Source: Akkermansiaceae bacterium (GTDB lineage: Bacteria; Verrucomicrobiota; Verrucomicrobiia; Verrucomicrobiales; Akkermansiaceae). Taken from it: a stretch of DNA of 64,000 bases. The translations under genes and the position numbers were made by a program. Shown one piece after another: positions 27,743-35,814 of this stretch. Every line of letters begins with the position of its first letter. The first letter of the stretch is position 1. The notes beneath the pieces were generated by a model. It was not told the origin of the DNA, ran no database searches, and saw only the letters and a program-made list of their open reading frames with translations. The stretch covers positions 1-64,000 of the forward strand of contig JAPKCM010000020.1 in assembly GCA_028822935.1 (NCBI GenBank), in the 5' to 3' direction.

Positions 27743-28795
27743 TTAGATCGACTTCCGAGGGCTGGAAGTCTGCATTCGGACGAGAGAGCGCAGGGGAAGG
27801 ATGCCATCGTGGGCCCAGGCGAAGGGTGGGAGCTGGGCTTGGCCGAGGGGGTGGATTCTGGGAGAGGGGAGGTTGTGGTGATCCTGATAGGGGTGGAGGG
27901 CGATGCTGGAAAGGTGGCGGAGAGGAGATTGGGGCGGGAGGCCCCGGCTTCTTTGGCCTGGCCATTGGTCCATTGGCTTGAGGAAGACGGTGCGGTTGCC
28001 GGGGGAGGGGGTGATTTCCGGGGTGTCTTGGAAGACGATGGTCCAGGCGGTGGAGTTTTCGCTGTGCCAGAGGTGGTGTTTTTTAGGTTCTTGAGCGGTG
28101 AGGTAGCGGGTTTCGTGCCGGAGGTTGCTGATGGCGCCGTGTTCGGATGGGCCGAGGTCGGCGCGCGGGTGGGCCTCTTCGTAGTCAGCCATTGCGGTGG
28201 CGAGGAGGGGGGCGAAATCGTGTGGATTTTCGACAAAGATGGTTTGCAGGGAGAGGCAGCCATTTTGATCAAACTCGCCAATGTCCTTGGCTGCGAGGCG
28301 GGCGGCTTCTTCTGATGGGTCGTCGATGAGGGCGATGCCGAGGCGATGGCCGTGGGCGACGAAGGGGATTTCGAGAGGAGCGAGCGAGCGGAAGTGTCGG
28401 ATGGTGGAATCGCTCCCGTAGATGATGAGGGCTCCGGCTTCGGCGATCCAGTGATCGGGGAGCTCGCGGGAGGTTTCGATGAGCGCTTGAAGTTCGGAAG
28501 GGAGTTGGGCGAGTGAGGTTTCGAAATCGAGGAGTGTCTCGGAGGGGAGCTTGAGTCGATTTTTCACCCCGAGCAAGAGGCCGGCGAGGAGAGATTGGAA
28601 AGCGGCATGGGGGGTGTTGCCGGAGATGATGTGGACGATGTTTTCCGGAGGGAGAAAGCGGGTGTTCGGAAGGGGAGTGAGTTCGTCTTTTATCCACTGG
28701 TGCAGGGCGGCTTCATCGAAAGCTCCGGTGAAGGGCTCGAAGAGGGGGGCGGCTTGGGCGAGGTGGGTGAGATTTGAGATCTGAGAGTTGCTCAC
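27743..28795 (-). CDS. luxC-like: LuxC-like acyl-CoA reductase
   Basis: A 350-aa member of the LuxC family, which reduces acyl groups to aldehydes with NADPH. Family features are HIISGNTPHAAFQSLLAGLL (about 54-73), an aldehyde-dehydrogenase-like nucleotide region (AEAGALIIYGSDSTIRHFRS), and the probable nucleophile Cys in IGEFDQNGCLSLQTIFVE (about 206-213). It is shorter than V. harveyi LuxC (about 480 aa), but similar in length to reductases found in non-luminous Bacteroidetes and Verrucomicrobia. It overlaps the luxE-like gene by 4 nt, so the two are translationally coupled. No luxA, luxB or luxD-like gene is nearby; a role in lipid or polyketide aldehyde formation is more plausible than light production. 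Confidence 0.82.
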   Translation of the reverse strand: MSNSQISNLTHLAQAAPLFEPFTGAFDEAALHQWIKDELTPLPNTRFLPPENIVHIISGNTPHAAFQSLLAGLLLGVKNRLKLPSETLLDFETSLAQLPSELQALIETSRELPDHWIAEAGALIIYGSDSTIRHFRSLAPLEIPFVAHGHRLGIALIDDPSEEAARLAAKDIGEFDQNGCLSLQTIFVENPHDFAPLLATAMADYEEAHPRADLGPSEHGAISNLRHETRYLTAQEPKKHHLWHSENSTAWTIVFQDTPEITPSPGNRTVFLKPMDQWPGQRSRGLPPQSPLRHLSSIALHPYQDHHNLPSPRIHPLGQAQLPPFAWAHDGILPLRSLVRMQTSSPRKSI

Positions 28796-29829
28796 GAAAT
28801 TTGAGAGTTGGGGCTGAGGGAGTCATCGATGGAGCGGGAGCATCCGCGCGGGAGGGCTCCGGGGTCGCGGCCAAGGAGGGTGAAGGAGCCATCGGGGTGA
28901 GCGGAGGCGAAGTCTTGGGTGCGGATCGCGGCGACGCTGTGGAGGTTGGCGAGATCGTGGATCTGGAGATAGCCGATTGCGCCAAGGGGCAGCTCCTTTC
29001 CGGTTTCGGGACAGATGATCTGATAGCGGCACCAGTGGGGGAAACGATGGGTTCCTTCCGCGCCTTGGGCATAGGCTTGGGAGGAGAGCTCGGTCATGCC
29101 GTATTCGTTATGAATGTCATGATCTGGGATGCTGAAGAAGGTGCTGAGTTCGGCGTAGAAGTTTGGTTTTGAAAGGGAGTGGGTGGTTCCTTTGTAGCCG
29201 CCTGTTTCGAGGAGTCGGGAGCCTTTGGGAAGGGGGATCGCTTGGTGGGACTTGAGAAGGTGGAGGAAAGCGAGCGCGGTTCCGGAGAGGATGACGGGTT
29301 GGTTGAGCTGAAAGAGGGGAGCGAGATGGAACTGGTCGTTGCGGAGCAAAAATGGGGAAGTATTTTGTGGATCAAGCGATTGGTGGAGTTGCTCGAACAT
29401 GTGGACGAGGGAGGAGCTGGGATTTTCTTCCGGAGGAGGGCTCAGGAAAGAGAGAGGGAGATCGGGAAGGCGGGCTTTCCAATGAGTGAGGACGGCCAGG
29501 TCATAGAGGGTGGTGGAAGGAAAGTGATGAGCCCCTTTGATCTCGGTGGTGGTGCCGGAGGTGAGGAAGGTGGTGGCTCCGGATGAAAGCGGGTGATTGG
29601 CGAGCTTGAAGGCGGAGGTGGGGATGGCGGGAATCTCTCGCCAGGAGGTGATTGAGGTGGGTTCGACTCCTAGCGAACGAGCGAATTGGCGGTAAGGAAG
29701 GCAGTTTTCGAATTGATGCGTGAATAAACGAAGCATCAGTTCGTCAAATCCTCCGGATTGATTGGATGCGATGAAGCTAGCGATTTTGCTTGTCAATGGA
29801 TGAGGTGGTTGGGGGTGCTGGCTTGACAT
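28792..29829 (-). CDS. luxE-like: LuxE-like acyl-protein synthetase
   Basis: A 345-aa protein of the LuxE family, which activates fatty acids as acyl-AMP and passes them to a LuxC-type reductase. ATG 29829 is preferred; the frame reaches 29925 but would run into the divergent gene. Visible features are TFLTSGTTTEIKGAHHF (about 92-108, the Ser/Thr/Gly-rich ATP loop), NEYGMTELSSQAYAQG (about 245-260, the adenylate-forming YGMTE motif) and a C-terminal GYLQIHDLAN...RTQDFA block. It is first in a two-gene (perhaps three-gene) reverse-strand unit with luxC. The 70-nt gap to the divergent lipoprotein gene probably holds both promoters. Confidence 0.82.
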   Translation of the reverse strand: MSSQHPQPPHPLTSKIASFIASNQSGGFDELMLRLFTHQFENCLPYRQFARSLGVEPTSITSWREIPAIPTSAFKLANHPLSSGATTFLTSGTTTEIKGAHHFPSTTLYDLAVLTHWKARLPDLPLSFLSPPPEENPSSSLVHMFEQLHQSLDPQNTSPFLLRNDQFHLAPLFQLNQPVILSGTALAFLHLLKSHQAIPLPKGSRLLETGGYKGTTHSLSKPNFYAELSTFFSIPDHDIHNEYGMTELSSQAYAQGAEGTHRFPHWCRYQIICPETGKELPLGAIGYLQIHDLANLHSVAAIRTQDFASAHPDGSFTLLGRDPGALPRGCSRSIDDSLSPNSQIS

Positions 29830-29899
29830 CTTTGAGAATTCCACCGATGAACGCGGAGTCAGTTCATCTCCGACATTTCTAATAAAAACTACTACTGAC

Positions 29900-30349
29900 A
29901 TGAAAGACCTGATTTCACTCCGCAATTTCCTCGCGATGCTCCTTACGGGAGTTTTCCTGGTAAGTTGTTCTCCCTACCCGCCCAATAGACCTCCGATGGA
30001 TCCTGCCTTAATCCTTGCTGCAGAGCCGGTAAACCCCCGAGGTCAGATGCAAACCGAGCTAGAACGCCAGGCTGAGGCGAACCGTAAGCGTCTTGCCGCA
30101 GAGGAAGAGAGCGATGCCGAGGTTTTACGAAAGAAGCAGGAAGCGATAAAAGAAACAGAAGTTTCCGACCAGCCACCCGTCGTTGAGAAGAAACCTTCGA
30201 AGTATCCTACCGCAGTCCCGACGCGGAAAGGATTCGTAGAAAATCCTTATACCGGGAATGAAGTGGACGTGCGCGGTATTCCAGGAGGACGTCTTGTGGT
30301 GGATCCCGAGGATCCAAATCAGCTAACCAACAAGTTCCGAGTTCCCTAA
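29900..30349 (+). CDS. Predicted lipoprotein, charged/Pro-rich
   Basis: A 149-aa protein with a lipoprotein signal: a hydrophobic stretch (FLAMLLTGVFL) and lipobox LVSC, with Cys at about residue 23. After the lipid anchor the chain is Pro-rich (SPYPPNRPPMDPAL), then a charged helix rich in Glu/Lys/Arg (about 50-90), then a Pro-rich C-terminal part containing YTGNEVDVRGIPGGRLVVDP, a segment that looks conserved. No enzyme domain is seen. It is followed by a terminator and then tyrA, so it appears to be a single-gene unit. Confidence 0.7.
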   Translation: MKDLISLRNFLAMLLTGVFLVSCSPYPPNRPPMDPALILAAEPVNPRGQMQTELERQAEANRKRLAAEEESDAEVLRKKQEAIKETEVSDQPPVVEKKPSKYPTAVPTRKGFVENPYTGNEVDVRGIPGGRLVVDPEDPNQLTNKFRVP

Positions 30350-30372
30350 TTGGTTCTCTTAGCCTATTTTCC

Positions 30373-30405
30373 AACTACGTCTTTGCGAGAGGGCGTGGTT
30401 TTTTT
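30373..30405 (+). terminator. Rho-independent terminator just before tyrA
   Basis: AACTACGTC (30373-30381) pairs with GGCGTGGTT (30392-30400), a 9-bp stem with two G-U pairs, and is followed by an unbroken run of T (30399-30405). It ends about 5 nt before the tyrA ATG. It could end the lipoprotein transcript or act as an attenuator for the operon downstream. Confidence 0.75.
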
Positions 30406-30410
30406 GTGCC

Positions 30411-31247
30411 ATGCAATTTAAGAAAGTGACCATTTTAGGGCCGGGGCTTCTCGGAGGATCGGTCGCGCTCGCCGCGGAAGAAGCTGGTTTGGAAGCGGTT
30501 CTCTGGGGCAGAAATGCCGAACGGGTTGAGAAAACTTGCGCGTTGGGGATGTCGGCGACGACGGATCTTGCAGAAGCGGTGGGCGGAGCGGATCTCATTG
30601 TGCTTGCGGTGCCGGTCGGGGCGATGGGTCCACTGGTGGAAATGCTGCTGCCTCATCTGTCTCAGGGATGTCTGGTGACGGATGTCGGTAGTGTCAAAGT
30701 TCACCCGCACGAGGTGGTCGGCCCTCTATTAAAAAAGGCGGGAATCGGTTTTATCGGGAGCCATCCGATGGCTGGTTCCGAGCAGACGGGGGTGGAAGCG
30801 GCTCGCGTCGATCTTTTCCGCGGAGCGGCCTGTGTTCTCACCAATGATGAGTCGCTGGAGGAAGCGAAAGTCAAGGCACTGGAGGAGTTTTGGGAAAGTC
30901 TTGGCTGCGTGGTGCGTTTTCTCGATGCGGCCGAGCATGATCGGGCGGTGGCCCGGATTAGCCACTATCCGCATGTGATGGCAGTGCTGACGGCGGAAGT
31001 GGGATTGGCTCTGGGAGATCCTCTGCAGCTGGCTGGAGGTGGGTTTCGCGATACCAGCAGGGTTGCCTCGGGAGATCCGGCGATGTGGGCCGAGATCATG
31101 ATTGAAAATCGCGCGGCGCTGGCCAATGTCCTGCGTGAGGCCGAGCAGTCGTTGCGTGATATGCTTGTTATTTTAGAGGATTCCGACAATGAAGGGCTCC
31201 TACACTATCTCGCGGAGGTGAAGGCCACTCGCGACGAAGTGAGTTGA
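30411..31247 (+). CDS. tyrA: Prephenate (or arogenate) dehydrogenase
   Basis: A 278-aa cytosolic enzyme of tyrosine synthesis, oxidising prephenate or arogenate with NAD(P). The Rossmann loop is ILGPGLLGGSVALA (8-21). The block GFIGSHPMAGSEQTGVEAAR (about 116-135) and RISHYPHVMAVL (about 183-194, containing the family's conserved His) are diagnostic. FRDTSRVASGDPAMWAEIM follows in the helical domain. There is no fused chorismate mutase or ACT domain, so the protein is the short monofunctional type and shows no obvious feedback site. It opens a four-gene operon with aroA 12 nt downstream. The start codon lies very close to a terminator hairpin and has no Shine-Dalgarno site. Confidence 0.93.
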   Translation: MQFKKVTILGPGLLGGSVALAAEEAGLEAVLWGRNAERVEKTCALGMSATTDLAEAVGGADLIVLAVPVGAMGPLVEMLLPHLSQGCLVTDVGSVKVHPHEVVGPLLKKAGIGFIGSHPMAGSEQTGVEAARVDLFRGAACVLTNDESLEEAKVKALEEFWESLGCVVRFLDAAEHDRAVARISHYPHVMAVLTAEVGLALGDPLQLAGGGFRDTSRVASGDPAMWAEIMIENRAALANVLREAEQSLRDMLVILEDSDNEGLLHYLAEVKATRDEVS

Positions 31248-31259
31248 AGATTTTAGACC

Positions 31260-32573
31260 ATGAGCGACACGATTAAGGTAGGGCCGATCAAGGCCATCTC
31301 TGGAGAATTGGCAGTGCCGGGCGATAAGAGCATTTCCCATCGGGTTGCCATCCTTGCGGGGCTCTCCGATGGCACGTGCCGGGTGGAGAATTTCCTACCC
31401 AGCGAAGATTGCGTGAACACGCTGCGTGCGATGGGTCAGTTGGGAGTGCGTTATGAGGTTGAACGCGGAACCGTCGACGCTCCGCTGGACATGAAAATTC
31501 ATGGCTGCAAGGGGGAGCTTCGAGCACCCAATGTGGATTTGGATTGTGGAAACTCGGGGACGGGCATGCGCCTTTTGGCAGGAGTGCTTGCGGCTCAGAA
31601 ATTCGATAGTGTCTTGATCGGGGATGAGTCGCTGTCTTCTCGTCCGATGGGGCGGATTATGAAGCCTTTGGAGGAAATGAGTGCCAAGTTTGAAGCGAAG
31701 GGGGCAAAGCCCGGCTGCGCTCCGCTGCACATCACGGGAAGTGAGCTCAACTCGATTCGCTACGAGATGCCTATGGCAAGTGCGCAAGTGAAGAGTGCGG
31801 TTCTCCTTGCGGGACTCTTTGCTCCTGAGAAAACGACGGTGGTCCAACCTGCGGTCACCCGCGATCACAGCGAGCGTCTTTTAAATGCCTTTGGAGTGAC
31901 GGTGACGACGAAGGATAATGTCATCTCGCTTTATGGAAAGCAGCGGATTCGATCCTGCGATGTGGTGGTGCCCGGTGATATTTCCAGCGCGGCTTTTTGG
32001 ATCGTCGCGGCCGCCTGCCGACCAGGGTCGAAATTGCTCATTACGAATGTCGGGTTGAACCCGACGCGCACCGGACTCATCGATGTCCTGATTCGGATGG
32101 GAGCGCACATTAAAGATGTCGTCCTCCATGATGAAGGAGGGGAGCCGCGTGGAAATGTGGAGGTCGTAGGACAGGAACTTCATGGAGTGGAGATCCGCCT
32201 GGAAGAGGTCCCGAACATTATCGATGAGGTCCCCATTTTGGCGGTTGCCGGAGCCTTGGCAAAAGGAAAGATGACGATTCGAAATGCTTCCGAGCTACGG
32301 GTGAAAGAGACGGACCGCATCGAGACGACGATCACAAATCTTCGCGCGATGGGTGCCCAAGTGGAAGAGTTCGAAGATGGCATGGTAATTCAGGGAGAGA
32401 CCAAGCTGAAAGGAGCTTATTTAAAGAGCTTCGGAGATCATCGGATTGCAATGGCGTTTTCGATGGCTGGCTTGCTTGCGGATAGCGGAAATACCGTGAT
32501 TGATGACTGCGCTTGCGTGAACACCTCGTATCCCGGCTTTGCTAATCACTTGAAAGAAATGCGTAAACGATGA
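31260..32573 (+). CDS. aroA: 3-phosphoshikimate 1-carboxyvinyltransferase (EPSP synthase)
   Basis: A 437-aa shikimate-pathway enzyme that joins phosphoenolpyruvate and shikimate-3-phosphate. Family motifs are clear: VPGDKSISHRVAILAGL (about 20-36), DCGNSGTGMRLLAGV (about 95-109), MPMASAQVKSAVLLAGL, ELRVKETDRI (about 347-356) and FGDHRIAMAFSMAG (about 389-402). The PEP-site segment GNSGTGMRLL is of the form found in class II or other non-plant enzymes (GTG rather than GTA), which in some cases lowers glyphosate sensitivity; this is not shown here. It overlaps cmk by 4 nt. The order tyrA-aroA-cmk is common in several bacterial phyla. Confidence 0.96.
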   Translation: MSDTIKVGPIKAISGELAVPGDKSISHRVAILAGLSDGTCRVENFLPSEDCVNTLRAMGQLGVRYEVERGTVDAPLDMKIHGCKGELRAPNVDLDCGNSGTGMRLLAGVLAAQKFDSVLIGDESLSSRPMGRIMKPLEEMSAKFEAKGAKPGCAPLHITGSELNSIRYEMPMASAQVKSAVLLAGLFAPEKTTVVQPAVTRDHSERLLNAFGVTVTTKDNVISLYGKQRIRSCDVVVPGDISSAAFWIVAAACRPGSKLLITNVGLNPTRTGLIDVLIRMGAHIKDVVLHDEGGEPRGNVEVVGQELHGVEIRLEEVPNIIDEVPILAVAGALAKGKMTIRNASELRVKETDRIETTITNLRAMGAQVEEFEDGMVIQGETKLKGAYLKSFGDHRIAMAFSMAGLLADSGNTVIDDCACVNTSYPGFANHLKEMRKR

Positions 32574-33226
32574 GCTTGATTCACCGCGCTGTAGCTATTG
32601 ATGGTCCCGCTGCTTCGGGAAAAAGTACCGTTGCCAAGAGACTCGCTGATTCTCTTGGGATGGTCATGGTGAATTCTGGGGCGATGTATCGCGCCGTCAC
32701 CTGGCAGCTTTTGCAAGATGGGGTTTCTCCGAAGGATGAAGGTGCCATCGTGGATGCTGTTTCCAAGATGGAGATCACCTGCGGAATGGAGGAAGGGCAT
32801 TCCACCATCGGAATCAATGGCCGCTTTCTCAACGAGGAGTTGCGCTCATCAAAGGTGAATAATTTCGTATCATCGGTTGCGGCGGTGCCCGAAGTGCGCG
32901 AGCGATTGGTAAAACTTCAGCGGGAGTATCTCGAGACCAGCGATATCGTGATGGAGGGGCGGGATATCGGCTCGGTTGTTTTTCCTGATACTCCCTACAA
33001 ACTTTACATCGATGCTTCGGAAGAAGTGAGACGAGCCCGGCGGGCTGCTGATGGTGAGGTAGACGCGGTGGCCGCGAGGGATGCCCAGGACAGCCAACGC
33101 AAGACGGCACCCTTAAGAATCTCCGATGGCGCGATCGTGATCGATTCCTCCCACCTTGATATTGAAGAAGTGGTAGAGGCGGCGAAAGAGGCGCTCAAAT
33201 CACTTGGATGGGAGGACCTTTCATGA
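32570..33226 (+). CDS. cmk: Cytidylate kinase
   Basis: A 218-aa kinase that phosphorylates CMP and dCMP. The P-loop is AIDGPAASGKSTVAKRL (8-24). GAMYRAVTW (about 37-45) is the start of the CMP-binding insert, and SDIVMEGRDIGSVVFPD (about 123-139) and the lid segment with RRAADGEVDAVAARD are typical. It overlaps aroA by 4 nt and plsC by 4 nt (ATGA), so translation is coupled through the operon. Length is usual for the family. Confidence 0.95.
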   Translation: MSLIHRAVAIDGPAASGKSTVAKRLADSLGMVMVNSGAMYRAVTWQLLQDGVSPKDEGAIVDAVSKMEITCGMEEGHSTIGINGRFLNEELRSSKVNNFVSSVAAVPEVRERLVKLQREYLETSDIVMEGRDIGSVVFPDTPYKLYIDASEEVRRARRAADGEVDAVAARDAQDSQRKTAPLRISDGAIVIDSSHLDIEEVVEAAKEALKSLGWEDLS

Positions 33227-33837
33227 AGACGGTTTATTGGCTCGGCGTCACTCTTTTTAGAGCGGCGACTTCGACCCTTTTCGGTTACCGCGTAATCGGG
33301 AAGGAAAAACTCATTCAAGAAGGCGGGGTGCTGATCGCCTCGAATCATGAGAGCTTTCTTGACCCTCCTCTCGTTGGAATTGCGTATGATGAAGAAGTTC
33401 ATTACTTGGCAAGGAAGACGCTTTTTAGGGGCTTTTTTAAGTGGCTTTATACTCGATGGAATGCGGTGCCAGTCGATCAGGATCGCCCGGATATGAGCAG
33501 CCTGAAGCGTATTATTAAGATTTTACGAAGTGGTGAACGAGTCGTTGTTTTTCCGGAAGGAGCTAGGACCCTAGACGGGGAGCTTGGACCTGCCGAGGCG
33601 GGCGTGGGTCTCATCGCGGCGAAGAGTCGTGCGGTGGTGCAACCGATGCGAATTTTTGGGGCTCGGGAATGCCTCCCGCGTGGAAGCGGCCGGCTTAAAT
33701 TCCACCCGATCACCATCGTTGTGGGTGACCCGATCGACTTCACTCCAGAGGAACTCGCCGCAAAGGGACGAGACGGTTATCAGGTGATTTCTGACCGGAT
33801 TATGGCCGAGATTGCCGCTCTAAAACTTCCAAATTAG
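33223..33837 (+). CDS. plsC: 1-acyl-sn-glycerol-3-phosphate acyltransferase (PlsC family)
   Basis: A 204-aa membrane-associated acyltransferase that makes phosphatidic acid. ATG 33223 is chosen over the in-frame start at 33208 because it overlaps the cmk stop as ATGA and has GGAGG about 8 nt upstream. The catalytic motif is NHESFLDPP (NHx4D; about 41-49). VVFPEGARTLDGEL (about 112-125) is the glycerol-phosphate binding motif. An N-terminal hydrophobic helix (YWLGVTLFRAATSTLFGY) anchors it to the inner membrane. It is the last gene of the tyrA-aroA-cmk-plsC operon; only a weak hairpin follows. Confidence 0.92.
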   Translation: MKTVYWLGVTLFRAATSTLFGYRVIGKEKLIQEGGVLIASNHESFLDPPLVGIAYDEEVHYLARKTLFRGFFKWLYTRWNAVPVDQDRPDMSSLKRIIKILRSGERVVVFPEGARTLDGELGPAEAGVGLIAAKSRAVVQPMRIFGARECLPRGSGRLKFHPITIVVGDPIDFTPEELAAKGRDGYQVISDRIMAEIAALKLPN

Positions 33838-33925
33838 AAAAGCGATTTCCTTTTTTGAACGGAAAGGTTGTTTTGAGGGACTAGAAGGAGGACACTTCCA
33901 TAACTTTAACGACATGTGCTAACGA

Positions 33926-35536
33926 ATGAACCTTCAGATTCTCTGCCCAGCTTGTAGCCGCAGCTTTCGTGTTCACGAAGATCTCACCGGTAAAACGGTG
34001 GAGTGTGGAGCCTGTGATCACCGTTTCGAGGTTGGTCCTGGGGCGATCGTGGCAGAGAAGCCTCGCATTTATCCGGGCGAGCACCACGATGTGTTGCTCG
34101 ATCGACTTAGTCCCACTCCGGTAGATGAGACTGCCCCCGTCAATTTTCAAAGGGCCGAGTATTCACCTCAGGTCAATACGATTTCGGCAATGTCAAGTAG
34201 CTCGACCCAGACCTTTGCGGCTTGCTCCGGGATCGTAATAATCTGTCTGTTTGCATTCATTTTTTTGGTCACTTCCGCACCAGGAAAGGCGTTTCAGGAT
34301 GTCGAGATACACCAGCGCCTCTTTCTTGCAGGATTTTTCTGTCTGGTTGGCTCGGGGTTGATTCTTGTAGGCGCGAAGAATTGGAGAAATCGGGCAATCT
34401 TTCTCTCAACGGTTTTAAGTGCCATCGTGATGGCCTTAGTTTTTCTGAGTCCCGTTAATTTGACGCCTAGAAGTGGTGGAGTTTTCACTCCGCGAGAGGC
34501 CATGAATCCGACTGAAGAAGACCCTAATCTTATCACGAACGATTTGGATAGCTACCTAGCTAAGATCGGATACGAAAGTGTCAAAAAATGGAGCGATATG
34601 GAATCCAAGCCTGAAGAAGGGATCGAGGGGCATGAGCGCGTCGTCACAGTGTATCTGCACCCCATGAAGGACAGTTACGAGTATAGCGTGGAGAGTTTTT
34701 TCATGAGGCGTTTTGTCATCCCCTCTACGAACGCAATCGTTACTTATGATCGGAATGGGGCTAGAGATCGGCTCATGGTTATCGCTGGAATCACCGAGAG
34801 TTTCGACGAGGTAGTTGAAGTTTGCTCGGATTTGGGGATCGTCACCACTCCCTGGCCCTCACATCGAATCGTGGATCTTGTCGTGAATACTGATCTCTTT
34901 TTGGAACCGAGTAACGAGACTTTCAATCAGCTTAAAGACCCGAGAAATGAGCGGTTCTGCGAAATGAATCTCAAGGAGCTTAGCAACATCAACATCGAGC
35001 GTATTGAAAAGGCAGTTGTTCGACTTGGGAAGATGCCTGTAGATGCGACGAAAAGGTATAGCCCGGACATTGTTGCCCAGCTTTTGGTTCTTTTAAAGCA
35101 GGATAGCGGCTTGGCACTTCACGCTTCGATCGGAGGGGCTCTTGCTCAGTGGGCTCCAAAGGATCAGGAAGTGATTGGCCAGGTAAGTGGGCTCTTGCTT
35201 GGTTGGAGTGAGGAGGATCGAGAGGTTCCTAAATCGCTTGTGGAATATTTGACTTTAAATGGCTCGCTAGACGTAATCGCTGTTGTTGACCGGATGTGGG
35301 TCAAGGATCCATCGGCTTGGTCGGAGCAGTACGAAGCAATTGGAGCTGCCGGCGAATCTCGCTTGGCTTTCCATATCGGTGAATCACCTGTTGAGCTGAA
35401 GAAGGAAGCTGCGATTCTGCTCCGCAAGATTGGGACCAAAAAAAGCATTCCGGCATTAGAGTCTGCAATGGGATCCGACGACGACCTAAGGCATCTACTC
35501 ATGCGAGCCGTTGATGCGATTAAATCCCGAAGCTAG
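33926..35536 (+). CDS. Zinc-ribbon membrane protein with C-terminal helical repeats
   Basis: A 536-aa protein of unknown role. The first 35 residues form an MJ0042/zinc-ribbon-like knuckle pair: C7-x2-C10 and C27-x2-C30. A linker leads to three membrane segments at about 95-185 (CSGIVIICLFAFIFLVTSAP, LFLAGFFCLVGSGLILVGA, STVLSAIVMALVFLSPVNL). The rest has a domain of no known family (about 200-350). A C-terminal stretch (about 380-535) has short helices typical of HEAT-like repeats (LRKIGTKKSIPALESAMGSD). The zinc knuckle should be cytoplasmic. It is a single gene between plsC and tRNA-Leu. Confidence 0.7.
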   Translation: MNLQILCPACSRSFRVHEDLTGKTVECGACDHRFEVGPGAIVAEKPRIYPGEHHDVLLDRLSPTPVDETAPVNFQRAEYSPQVNTISAMSSSSTQTFAACSGIVIICLFAFIFLVTSAPGKAFQDVEIHQRLFLAGFFCLVGSGLILVGAKNWRNRAIFLSTVLSAIVMALVFLSPVNLTPRSGGVFTPREAMNPTEEDPNLITNDLDSYLAKIGYESVKKWSDMESKPEEGIEGHERVVTVYLHPMKDSYEYSVESFFMRRFVIPSTNAIVTYDRNGARDRLMVIAGITESFDEVVEVCSDLGIVTTPWPSHRIVDLVVNTDLFLEPSNETFNQLKDPRNERFCEMNLKELSNINIERIEKAVVRLGKMPVDATKRYSPDIVAQLLVLLKQDSGLALHASIGGALAQWAPKDQEVIGQVSGLLLGWSEEDREVPKSLVEYLTLNGSLDVIAVVDRMWVKDPSAWSEQYEAIGAAGESRLAFHIGESPVELKKEAAILLRKIGTKKSIPALESAMGSDDDLRHLLMRAVDAIKSRS

Positions 35537-35653
35537 AGATCAAGCAGAGAATCTTATGTGCGAAAGTCGTCGTTGTGTTGACAGCGGCACCTCTGTTCTG
35601 TAATTCGCCGTAGAGCATTGACGGGTTCTTCAATCGCTCGAATTTCATGAAAT

Positions 35654-35736
35654 GCCGCCGTGGCGGAATTGGTAGACGCTGCGGATTTAAAATCCGTTGA
35701 CCCTAGGTCGTGCGGGTTCGATCCCCGCCGGCGGTA
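35654..35736 (+). tRNA. tRNA-Leu (anticodon UAA)
   Basis: The segment folds as a class II tRNA. The acceptor stem is GCCGCCG with CGGCGGT (the first pair is G-U) and discriminator A at 35736. The anticodon stem-loop is GCGGA-TTTAAAA-TCCGT, giving anticodon TAA, and a variable arm (TTGACCCTAGGTCG region) follows. The T arm is GCGGG-TTCGATC-CCCGC. CCA is not encoded. Confidence 0.95.
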
Positions 35737-35785
35737 TTTTAAGCAATTACTCAGAAAAGTTCGCTTTGGAGACGATCTTGCAGGG

Positions 35786-35814
35786 GGTAAGTAGAGGGAC
35801 AACTCTACATTACC
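35786..35814 (-). terminator. Inverted repeat over the lpxC-fabZ stop codon
   Basis: GGTAAGTAGAG and CTCTAC-A-TTACC form an 11-bp stem with one bulged base, overlapping the last codons and stop of lpxC-fabZ. There is no T-run on the reverse strand, so it may only slow RNA decay or take part in termination between the convergent tRNA and lpxC units. Confidence 0.35.

Noticed and set aside
26526-27746. A 406-aa plus-strand open frame opposite the toroid protein
   Set aside because: Same reason: low-complexity Gly/Glu/Val composition, no motif, and a well-supported gene on the reverse strand.
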